64,000 bases of DNA. It comes from Mixophyes australis. Its lineage: Eukaryota; Chordata; Amphibia; Anura; Limnodynastidae. The notes beneath the pieces were generated by a model that saw only the letters and a program-made list of their open reading frames with translations, ran no database searches and was not told where the DNA came from. The translations under genes and the position numbers were made by a program. Positions 13,901 through 25,900 of the stretch are shown here, piece after piece (position 1 is the first letter of the stretch; each line of letters opens with the position of its first letter). The DNA is taken from the NCBI GenBank assembly GCA_036250195.1, contig JAVHZZ010000003.1, forward strand, positions 88,986,418 to 89,050,417. The letters run 5' to 3'.

Positions 13901-16900
13901 CATCTGGGAGTAGTTCTGTGAGATTTCCAATATGGTAATTACTGGGCGTTGGCTGAAAACAGGATATGAGATCTTTAGAGAGCTCCAAAAGGGTTTCTGC
14001 TAGAGTTGTTCTTGATATGACCGCACACAAATAAGTCAGTATATTGAGAACAAAAATAGACGACAAGAAATTTTCAAGGGTAGCGCTTGAAAATTTCTTG
14101 CCATCTATTTTTGTACATAGGCATCTGGGCTGCACTCTTCTGGGCTGCACTCTTCTGGGCTGCACTCTTCTGGGCTGCACTCTTCTGGGCTGCACTCTTC
14201 TGGGCTGCACTCTTCTGGGCTGGGCTCTTCATTTATCTTATGGGTGGCAGAACTGTAATCATATTGCATGCGTACTTCCCAACTGACTCAACGATTACAC
14301 CACCAAACAGTGGGGTGTGATTGGTCATAAAATGGCGGTGATTAGACAAATTGTGGTGGGGTTTGTGTGGATTGAGATCAAAGTTTGTGTGGCTTATTTT
14401 TGGAGATATATTGTATTGCATTGCAATTTGTATGGTATATAACTTATGGTAAACAAAGAACTGCATGACCCCTAGTAAGGCTCTCATAATTTTAAAAGGA
14501 AAAATTGAGACCCATGGAAGTCCAAATCCCCTGTGACAGTTTCACTTTCATTATCTTATCAAAATGTTTGAGTTAAAATTGTGATTGTGGAAAATATTTG
14601 TTTTTAAAATTTTACTTAAAGGTACATTTGCAAACTTTGAATTTTGGTGCAAAATGTTCACTAAAACCATAGTAACCATTCTTACACTTTACTTAATTGT
14701 CTGACAAGCACTAGTTACTGATTGGCTGCTGCGGTACGATGCAAATGTTGCCCCAAAATGCAATTGTAACTACTAAGCCCTAGCGTCAGACAGCCTAAGT
14801 TCTGTCAAGGTCTAGGAACATCTACATATATCAAGGTTATCACAATTGTCCAAGTTTTATACACAACTTGGGCCTGATTCACTAAGGATCTTAACTTATG
14901 AAGTTTCTTATATAAGTCTCCTGGACAAAACCATGTTACAATGCAAGGGGTGCAAACTAGTTTTCTGTTTTGCACATAAGTTAAATACTGACTGTTTTTT
15001 TTCATGTAGCACACAAATACTTGATAGCTTATTTGTACACTGAAATTTAAAGTTGATATTTGGGTGCTACATGAAAAAACAGTCAGTATTTAGCTTATGT
15101 GCAAAACAGAAAACTAGTTTGCATCCCTTGAATTGTAACATGGTTTTATCCAGGAGACTTAAATAAGAAACTTCTTAAGTTAAGATCCTTAGTGAATCAG
15201 GCCCCTTGTGTTTTATGTTTGTGATCTTCAAAATACAAACAGAGACTTACCATATGCTCAATTTACTTTTCACCATTTAGAGAAACCATTGTAATGTTGT
15301 AATAAGTACATTGTCTCCACTATTGTGTACAATAAAAACGTTTATATTTATCAATAGGTTTACCTTTGTATGAAGACATGTTAAATAAATTATAATGCAA
15401 GCCATGAATGAAATTCCAATGTTTTTTTTGTGTCTCTCAGCCAAAACATATATTAATCTAAAACAAAATGTAAATGGAGTTTAATATGTCCTTATAACAT
15501 GTGTATGTTAATAATTATTTTTGTGTTTCTCCATAGCTTGAAGTTCAGGCTCCTCCAGGGATACCAGTTGGTTATGTCATCCAAGACTGGCATCCGTATC
15601 TACCTAAGTTTACAATTCAAGATGAAAGGAAAGAGAACATATTAAGGATCATTGGACCCTTTCTCCCATGTAAATGCTTCGATGTTAATTTTATGGTAAG
15701 AAGCTTTTAAATTTTTTCGCTAAGTATCAGAAAGTAAAAATATCATGTCCATTGTGTTTCCTGAAAGTAATAAAAATTAATCTCCTATATTATAAAATTC
15801 CAAATTTAAAATTAATCAAGACAAAGTAGCAGAAGACAACTTTGCAAAAGCTACAGATTCATTGGTGGATCATTTGTTTAAGCAGGTGGAGCTAAAAAGG
15901 GGGGGAATGAAGTGTAGTTATAATTCACATTTATAGCAAGCAATGGTAAGACATACCTGCTTGCTTTTCCTTCTTTGGAAATGGGATATCTGGAGGCATA
16001 TTTGTAAAAGACCAGGGGGTAAATGTATCAAGCGGAGAGTTTCCCAGCGGGTTTGAAAAGTGGAGATGTTGCCTATAGAAACCAATCAGATTCTAGCTGT
16101 CATTTTGTGGAATGTACTAAATAAATGATAGCTATAATCTGATTGGTTTTTTAAAGTCGACAGAAAACTCTCAGCTGATACATTTACCCCCAGGTGGGCA
16201 AGGCTTGATGACATGGTTTGTGGTGAAAAGTGGTTGAAGCAAATATGTAATTACGCCCCATCCACAACATGGGGTTGGTGGGCACTATAACCACAACCAC
16301 TGTATGGCAAGTAAGTGCTCCTGGGAGAATTTCCTGCTCTCTTGGAAATCTGGGAGGTCTCCCTCTTATTCAGCAGTGTGAAGCAGTGTAGCAGTGTAGG
16401 CAACATTGTGGTATAATAGATTGTTTGAAAGGGTAATTTCGCTGCATTACTTGTAATAATGTTTTATCTATTACCTTCTTTTTTTCTCATTTTCTCACTG
16501 GATCCTGTCTTGCTACATGTTCACTGGACCATAGTTGATTACATATGCCTGCACTGCAGGTTCTGGAATCAACTCAATGGAACAATAACTGGTACCAGTT
16601 TTAATATGCAGAGACATATCATTTATTGTGCAAAGTTTAATATACAAAATTATACCTGGTTCCGGGACTCCTGTGCAGAGCTATATATGGTGCCAAGAAT
16701 AATGTGCAGAGCCATATTTCATGCCAAGACTAATGTGTAGAGCCCTATTTTGTGCCAAAAGTAATGCACGCAATCATATCTGGTGCCAAGACTTTATGTA
16801 GAGATGTATCTGTATTTTTATATATTTATACACACAATCTCTTACACTAAGGAACATGGAGATTGTCACATATGGATAAGTTAAGTACAGCTCCTACTGC

Positions 16901-19900
16901 TTGGTGTGTTTGGAGAGACCCATCTAGTCTCCTTATCCGAACTGCACTTAAATTTGCCTCTTCACTTGACTGGTAGAAGCATCCATACTGCATATAGTAG
17001 TCACCTGTGTTCATGTTCCAGTAATCAGTTCTCTGTGGTTGGGGGCATCCCCCAAATACTTCAGGGTCTCTTACTAACCCCAGAGAACAGCTAACTGCAG
17101 GACAACTGGAACATGGAAGCAGCTGACTGCTGTATAGCTGCTTCATGTCAATAAGTAGAAGGGTTCAGCTGCTGAAGCATAAGATGTTACTGTCAGAGCA
17201 CAGAACTAGTCATGACATCACTGTGGTAAACAAAAGGTTAAAGCTGAATTGGGTGTGGAATCTGTAAGTGGAAGCTCTGTGGATGGTTTGAGTGAATGAG
17301 ACGGGGATCTCTTTTACTCAAACCAATCACAGTTTGTGGCTAAGTTGGGTTACCACAGGAGATGTAGATGGTTGAGCCTTATGGTTTGTGAGCAGGGCTA
17401 ATGGTTTGGGTTGGGTACATTTGCCGGACTGTAATAAGAACAGCAGGTATGCCTACAAAATGACGATGTTGAGAAATGCTTACCAGAACACAGGCACACA
17501 CTGTATCCGCTTGTCTTAATGTCGTAACTTAAGAGGCCGACAGTGAGATCTGTGTGTTTAAAGCGGCATATCTAGAACCACTAACCCTAACGTTAAAGTC
17601 AGGTTGCCATTTTAAAATGATAAATGTTAGTGTCGGGCTTTTAAGTGACGTCAATAACACAGGTGGCATTTTCCTCCGTCGTTATGAATATGAAGCTTGC
17701 TAGATATAGTGTGCCTCTATTCTGGTAAGCCTGTCTTCTATAAATGTTGCATTTCTCAACTTCGTAATTTTTTGTAGGCATACCTGCTGTCGTTCTTATT
17801 GTAGTCTGTAAAATGACTACCACCGAATGGTTTAGGGCCTTTCTGTCATTAGTAAAGGATCTGGACTTGGACTTCTCAGGTTGCCTTGCAATTAATTACT
17901 ACAATTCAATACAAAGGTACGGTCTGACTAGTAAAGGCAAAAGTTGGATCCACTGGTGGGAACTAAGCCTAAGCAGGTCATAGTAGAATATTATCAAAGA
18001 AATCATGGTAAAAATCTGACTTTTCTATGATATTTCAAAAGCCATGAATCTGTCACTCACCAGACTGTGAGTGCTACTTCTCGTGTGTTTAGGAACCGTG
18101 GCCGTCCGCCATCCTGAGGGTCTGCGCATGTGCAGCCCTTTCAAGCCTTCAGTACCTGTTGCTTTTCATTAATTGGCTGATCAGGCAACACTCCCTATTT
18201 AAAGCACCTGAGGTCAATACCTCGTTGCCTGATCTTGGAGTCTCATTCCTATGAGCCTCTGAAGGTGTTCCTGTGTTTCCTCGTGTATTCAGCTCCTGCT
18301 GATTCCTGTTATTCGTTTGTGGTTTCCAGACCACTTCAACTCTCCTGTGTTCATCGTGTCTGCACCAGCTGATTCCTATCCGCTGCCTCCGTTGTTTCTA
18401 CAGAGTTCCTACTCACTTCAACTCTCCTGTGTTTATCGTGTCTACAGCAGCTGATTCCTATCCGCTGCCTCCGTTGTTTCTACAGAGTTCCTACTCACTT
18501 CAACTCTCCTGTGTTCATCGTGTCTACAGCAGCTGATTCCTATCCGCTGCCTCCGTTGTTTCTACAGAGTTCCTACTCACTTCAACTCTCCTGTGTTCAT
18601 CGTGTCTGTGCCAGCTGATTCCTATCCGCTGCCTCCGTGGTTTTTACAGAGTTCCTGCTCACCTCAACTCCCCGGTGTTCATCGTGTCTGCAGCCAGCTG
18701 ATTCCTATCCGCTGCCTCTATAGCTTCTACAGAGTTCCAGCTCATCTCAACTCTCCTGTGTTCATCGGGTCAGCGCTCCGCTGCTACCATCTCTGCTACT
18801 GGAGTTCAGACCGCCTCAACTCTCCCGTGTTCTTCATGTTCCAGTTCCTTTTACTACTGCTTCCAGAGTATTGCCTCGTTCATGCTGGTTTACTTGCCGT
18901 GTGCTGCACCAACTTGATTACCGCTTCCACCTTCCAGTGGTCTCTCCTCCTGCCGGCCTTCAGCCGTTCAGGTATCCCTGCACATCTCTCTGACAGCCTG
19001 CTCTCCTGAACTGCAGTATGCATACTTCTCATTGACTTTGCTTGTGATTGCATATCTAGCTGGACTGAGTTGTGTTCTCCTCCGGAGTTCTTTATCCACT
19101 GAGACTATCACTACCATTGACTTTGTTTCCTATTTGCCTGGATTGTTATTGTGACTTTGTATACTTTAGCAGTGCTGCTCTGTTATCATTGTATTGTGAT
19201 ATCATCGTGGGATCAAGTCCTGTTATCCCGTGTATACTCTGCATAGCATTCATCTCCTCGTGCTCTCCTCACATATATATTACAGTGGTACAACTTGCTA
19301 TATGCAGACCACTGATTCCTGTTCCCTGTGACACCAGTTTCCAGTATCCTCTCACATAGCAGTGGTACAACTTGCTATCCGCAGACCACTGACTTCCCTG
19401 TTATCTACCTCCACCTGGATTCCATTCCTTCACCTAGACAGCGGTACAACTTGCTATACGCAGACCGCTGACTCTCACTGCCTCCTCGCTACCTCTGGAC
19501 ATTCCTCCTCACTATAGCAGTGGTACAACTTGCTATACGCAGACCACTGACTATCCTCACGTTTCCTTGTCCATCTGGTTCCTCGTGTACAATTATATAC
19601 TCATTACCAGTGCTGCTAGTCATAGACTTTTCCTGAGCATTCTCTCACCATCTGCTGTTCCTCCTGTTCCGTTGTCACCCTGCTACCAGAGTACCTATTA
19701 CCACCTATATTACTCTGGTAAGCCACCATCTGGTGATTGCCTTGGCAAAGACTCCTAGTGCCCGTGACAGTAAGATCAGGCCATGACAGACCCAGATGCG
19801 GAACCTACAGCTAAAGAGATACTGCAGCATCTGGTTTCCCGAATGGAACAACAGGATGCTCGCCAACAACTGTTGCTGCAATGTTACCAGGCGTTAGCCT

Positions 19901-22900
19901 CCCAAGGAACGTCTGTGCAGAATATCACAGCTACTATTGATGCTCCTGTGCTTTCCTCCGTTTCCCCAGTGCCATCCCAGGTGTCTACGGCTTCCACGCT
20001 TCACCTGCCTATTCCGTCAAAATATGATGGAGACCCCAAAACATGCAGGGGGTTTCTGAATCAATGCTCAGTTCATTTTGAGCTTCAACCTCAAAATTTC
20101 TCTACTCATTGTTCCAGAGTGGCCTATCTCATTTCCTTGTTTTCCGGACAAGCTCTCGCATGGGCATCCCCTCTGTGGGAAAGAAATGATCCTTTATTAC
20201 AGGATAGTGCCAAATTTATTTCCACGTTCCGAAGTGTATTTGATGAACCAGGTCGTGTTATTTCCGCTGCATCCAGCATCCTCCATCTACGTCAGGGTTC
20301 TCGTACAGTAGGCCAGTACGTCATTCAATTTAGGATATTAGCCTCTGAACTTCAGTGGAACACTGAAGCGTTAATTGCCGCCTTCTGGCAGGGGCTTTCT
20401 GATAAAATTAAAGATGCACTGACTACTCAAGAATTACCTACTTCTTTAGAAGATTTGATTTCTCTTTGCCACCGTGTAGACATGAGATTTCGTGAAAGAG
20501 AGTCTGAAAAAACAACTTCAGTTAAAGCACCTCTTCGCTCAAGTCCTCAACCTCGCCTAGCTTCATCTCCGGTGATACCCATGGAGATAGGTCGCTCCAA
20601 ATTAACTTCAGAGGAGAGGGACCGAAGAGTAAAAAATAGACTTTGTATCTATTGTGCTGATTCCACGCATATGCTCAATTCGTGCCCTAAAAAATCGGGA
20701 AATGCCAGGCCCTAACCAGTTCTGGAGAGGTGAAGTTAGGGTCCCTGGAGTCCTCTCCTTGTTCTACGAAATTAAAAGTCTGTGCTTTTGATGTTACAGT
20801 TTCCTTTGCTACCAAATCCTTTAAGTCCCAAGCACTTATTGACTCTGGAGCTGCAGGAAACTTTATTTCTAAATCCCTCATGAATCAATGGTCCCTACCA
20901 GTGATTACTTTAAAGACACCTATTACTGTGACTGCTATTGATGGATCACGCATTGTCAATGGTCTCATCACCCAGAGTACGTCTCCAGTAACCCTTCAAA
21001 TTGGTGTATTACACCAAGAAGAAATTTAATTTCTAATTCTTCCTGTTACTACAAGTCCGATTGTATTAGGCCTTCCATGGCTTCAACGTCACTCTCCCCA
21101 GATTGACTGGCACACTCCTCAAGTTACGTCTTGGGGAACTGAATGTCATCATCGTTGCCTCTCTCCAGTCGTTCCTCTTAAAATACAGCAATCCTCCATT
21201 TCACCTTCCTCACCGGGACTTCCTCCTCAGTATGCTTCATTTACCGATGTATTTGATAAAACTCAGTCTGAACGTCTTCCTCCTCATCGTTCGTGGGACT
21301 GTCCGATTGACCTTCAACCTGGCAAGACTCCTCCCAGAGGTCGTGTGTATCCACTTTCGTTACCTGAAACTCAAGCTACATCTGAATACATTCAAGAGAA
21401 TCTCCAGCGAGGATTTATTCGACCTTCTACCTCTCCCGCTGGAGCCGGGTTTTTCTTTGTAAAAAAGAAGGATGGATCATTACGCCCCTGCATTGATTTC
21501 CGTGGACTTAATGCCATAACTATCAAAAATCGGTATCCCATTCCACTTATTACTGAGTTATTTGATCGTATTAAGGGAGCTCGGATCTTTACCAAGTTGG
21601 ATCTTCGTGGTGCCTAGAATTTAATTCGAATCAGGTCCGGTGACGAATGGAAAACAGCTTTCAACACCAGAGATGGGCATTATGAATATTTAGTAATGCC
21701 CTTCGGCTTATGTAATGCCCCCGCTGTTTTCCAGGGTTTCGTTAATGAGATCTTTCGGGACTTGTTATATGTTTGTGTCGTCGTCTATCTGGACGACATA
21801 TTGATCTTTTCGCAGCACCTGCCTTCTCATCATCAACATGTGGCAGAGGTCCTTTCCAGACTCCGGAAAAATTCATTATTCTGCAAGTTGGAAAACTGTT
21901 CATTCGAGTTGCCCCAGATTCCATTTCTGGGATATATGGTCTCCGGAGTTGGTCTACAGATGGATCCAGAAAAGGTGAATGCTGTGTTACATTGGCCTCA
22001 GCCAATTACTCTTCGTGCAATGCAGCGTTTTTTAGGTTTTGCCAATTACTATAGACGCTTCATTCAAGATTTCTCCTCGATTGCATCTCCTATTGTGGCC
22101 CTAACTCGTAAAGGGGCCAATACTAAGCAATGTCCTCTGAGGCCCTTCAAGCTTTCCAGTTTCTTAAAGAGTCCTTCTCCTCTGCTCAGGGCCGGACTGG
22201 GACTAAAAATCAGCCCTGGCATTTAAAGCACACAGGCCCATGCACTATATTGTGGGCTCCATGCACTATATTGTTGCACACTGATGCTGGCGCAGTACAA
22301 CATGATGTAGTATGAGTGTGTGTGTGTGTGGGGGGGGATTTATTTCTCCTAATGACCCTCAACATTACATTATTAGCACCCCAATTACATCAATAAATAC
22401 CATGACAATACATTATTAGTACCCAAATTACAGCAATAAATAACCCCCCACACACACTCATACTACATCAATCACCCCCACATTACAGCAACCGACATCA
22501 CCCCCCACATTACAGCAACCAGCATCACCCCCCCACATTACAGCGTCCTGCATCACCCCCCACATTACAGCATCACCCCCACATTACAGTGTCCAGCATT
22601 ACCCCCCACATTACAGCAACCGGCATCACCCCCACATTACAGCGTCCAGCATCACCCCTCCATATTACAGCGTCCAGCATCACCCCCCACATTACAGCAT
22701 CCAGCATCACCCCCCACATTACAGCATCCAGCATCACCCCCCCACATTACAGCGTCCTGCATCACCCCCCACATTACAGCATCCAGCATCACCCCCACAT
22801 TACAGTGTCCAGCATTACCGCCCACATTACAGCAACCGGCATCACCCCCACATTACAGCATCCAGCATCACCCCCCACATTACAGCGTCCAGCATCACCC

Positions 22901-25900
22901 CTCCATATTACAGCGTCCAGCATCACCCCCCACATTACAGCATCCAGCATCACCCCCCACATTACAGCAACCGGCATCACCCCCCACATTACAGCGTCCA
23001 GCATTACCCCCACATTACAGCGTCCAGCATCACCCCCCACATTACAGCGTCCAGCATTACCCCCCACATTACAGCGTCCAGCATCACCCCCCACATTACA
23101 GCATCCAGCATCACCCCCCACATTACAGCGTCCAGCATTACCCCCCACATTACAGTGTCCAGCATCACCCCCCACATTACAGCATCCAGCATCACCCCCC
23201 ACATTACAGCATCCAGCATCACCCCCCACATTACAGCAACCGGCATCACCCCCCACATTACAGCGTCCAGCATCACCCCCCACATTACAGCAACCGGCAT
23301 CACCCCCCACATTACAGCAACCGGCATCACCCCCCACATTACAGCAACCGGCATCACCCCCCACATTACAGCATCCAGCATCACCCCCCACATTACAGCG
23401 TCCAGCATCACCCCCCACATTACAGCGTCCAGCATCACCCCCACTTTAGAGCGTCCAGCATCACCCCCCACATTACAGCGTCCAGCATCACCCCCCACAT
23501 TACAGCGTCCATTATTACCCCCCACATTACAGCATCCAGCATGACCCCCCCACATTACAGCAACCGACATCACCACCCACATTACAGCAACCGGCATCAC
23601 CCCCACATTACAGCATCCAGCATCACCCCCCACATTACAGCGTCCAGCATCACACCCCACATTACAGCGTCCAGCATCACCCCCCACATTACAGCATCCA
23701 GCATCACCCCCCCACATTACAGCGTCCTGCATCACCCCCCACATTACAGCATCCAGCATCACCCCCACATTAGAGCGTCCAGCATCACCCCCCACATTAC
23801 AGCGTCCAGCATCACCCCCCACATTAGAGCGTCCAGCATCACCCCCCACATTACAGCGTCCAGCATCACCCCCCACATTACAGCGTCCATTATTACCCCC
23901 CACAATTCAGCATCCAGCATGACCCCCCCACATTACAGCAACCGACATCACCACCCACATTACAGCAACCGGCATCACCCCCACATTACAGCATCCAGCA
24001 TCACCCCCCACATTACAGCATCCAGCATCACACCCCACATTACAGCGTCCAGCATGACCGCCCACATTACAGCAACCGGCATCACCCCCCACATTACAGC
24101 AACCGGCATCACCCCCCACATTACAGCGTCCAGCGCCACCCGCCACATTATAGCAATACCCTCTCCTACTTATTAGCAATACTAAGCACCAAACACACTA
24201 CAACATTGCCACCAGCACGCCACCCCATACTACAGCAATACCACCAATTATACAGACACCACTGTAGGAAACAATGTTTTGCTTTTTTCAAATCTCCCAC
24301 AAAATAGCAACAACGAACAGAGTACTTACACACACATATAGGTAACAGGTACCCTTTTCCCTCAATTAAATAGTAATGGCAGAATTTTCATGAATCATTC
24401 CACATGAAATAAAACTAACATATATCTAAAAAAAACATAACTATTGAATGATCAGTTGAACCCACACGGCCGCATTTAAAGTATTTCCATCTACAGCAAA
24501 ATGTCACAGAAAAATATTTTTGTTTTACTACAGTAATTGGATATGCGTCTTTTCTATTCATTTTAAATAACACAGTATATAAATTAAGGGGGATAGAGGA
24601 GGTGGGTGAGAAATAATTGGATGTGATCCATCAGTTTGATTAGATAGGAAACATTTAGATTATTTACCTGGAGGCGTCTACGCCCTTGACTCACAGGCAG
24701 GGCTGACAAGAGGAATTTTGGGCCCCGATACAGCAACTTCTTTGGGCTCCCGTCATATTCAACAATGAAATACTTGCCTTTGGCAGAAGTTCATATGATG
24801 CCACACCGTAGTGTGCCCAGTTCATATTATGCCACATCGTAGTGCCGCACGGTCATATTATGCCACATAGTATTACCCTCAATTCATATTTGGTCATGCA
24901 GAAGTGCCCACAAATCATATTATGGCATAGTAGTGCCCCCAAAACATATACTATACAGTAGTGCCCCCAAATCATTAGTAAAGCTCAGATAAAAACTCAT
25001 TCACAAATAAAAATTGGTACAGCATATCAGATACTGAGTGTGAGTCCCAAGAGCAGCTTAATACATCATTTACAATGCAAACAAAAATAGATATATTGAC
25101 ACAATTACAGATAAAATTTATGACAAGCAATGTTTTTTCCTCTTAATTAAAAATCTCTGTACAGATAAATATGCAAAAAACATTACAGCGCAATAATGAG
25201 CAATACATAGTGTTAAACATTATTGGATACGCTGTAGTGTCCCCAGTTCAAGAAAGGATGGTTAAAAACATATTGCACACAAGAAAATATATGAACTTAC
25301 CTGATTATGGCATCCCGTGTTCTGTTCCAAGTGGGCGCGCTGGGCGAGGAGGGATCAGCAGCTGTCAGCGCACACAGGCAGTCGGGAGCAGGAATAGAGG
25401 GCAGTGGTCGAAGCAGAAATTTAGGAGTGGGGGTATAGAAAATATAGGTAAATGGAGTATGAAGGCTTGATTTTTTTTTTTTTTTTTTAACACTTGTCCC
25501 CTCTGTGCATTTCCATTCTTCATTACTACTTGTGTTTTATGATGGCTGCATCCCTGACATTCCCATTCTTAAGATGTCTCTCCCTTTACACTTTCTTTTA
25601 CCTATGCCCCTGCACCATCTTCTCCTTTGTCCCTCTCACTTAACCCCCAGCACCACCTTCTCCGCTGGCTCTCACACATCTTCCTGTACCACCTACTCCC
25701 CTGGCTCTCTCACACGTCTTCCTGCACCCTCTACCCCCCGGCTCTCTCACTCCTCTTCCTGCACCCCCTACCAACCTGGCTCTCTCACCCCCTCTCCCAG
25801 CGCCCCCTTCCCCCTGGCTCTCTCACCCCCTCTCCCAGCACCCCCTGGCTCTCTCACCCCTCTCCCAGAACCCCCTTCCCCTTTGGCTCTCTCACCCCCT

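Larger units (their letters stand above)
8198..15536 (+). other. scramblase intron, 7.3 kb
   Basis: Starts GTAGGT and ends TCTCCATAG. It contains a minus-strand Gypsy-type element (8636-13128), a fragment of a small inverted-repeat element (13129-13330), a stem plus 15-bp repeat (14050-14230) and a palindromic MITE (14870-15204). The stretches 13330-14040 and 14240-14860 show nothing recognisable. Confidence 0.85.
18051..19769 (+). repeat. 5' LTR of the chromovirus, 1719 bp
   Basis: It starts TGTCACTCACCAGACTG and ends AGTGCCCGTGACA. It contains the promoter (TATTTAAAG at 18196), an 82-bp tandem repeat (from 18337) and four copies of a segment with GTGGTACAACTTGCTAT spaced about 78 bp. It is exactly 164 bp, two 82-bp units, longer than the 3' LTR. 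Confidence 0.93.

Noticed and set aside
18593..19359. Cys/Pro/Leu-rich ORFs (138 and 95 residues) in the chromovirus LTR
   Set aside because: They recur only because the LTR recurs, start in arbitrary places within the tandem repeats, and show no domain.
22480..24150. CRISPR-like look of regularly spaced 27-bp units and long two-strand ORFs
   Set aside because: There are no unique spacers, the units are directly adjacent, the setting is a vertebrate intron, and the ORFs are a result of a unit length divisible by three.
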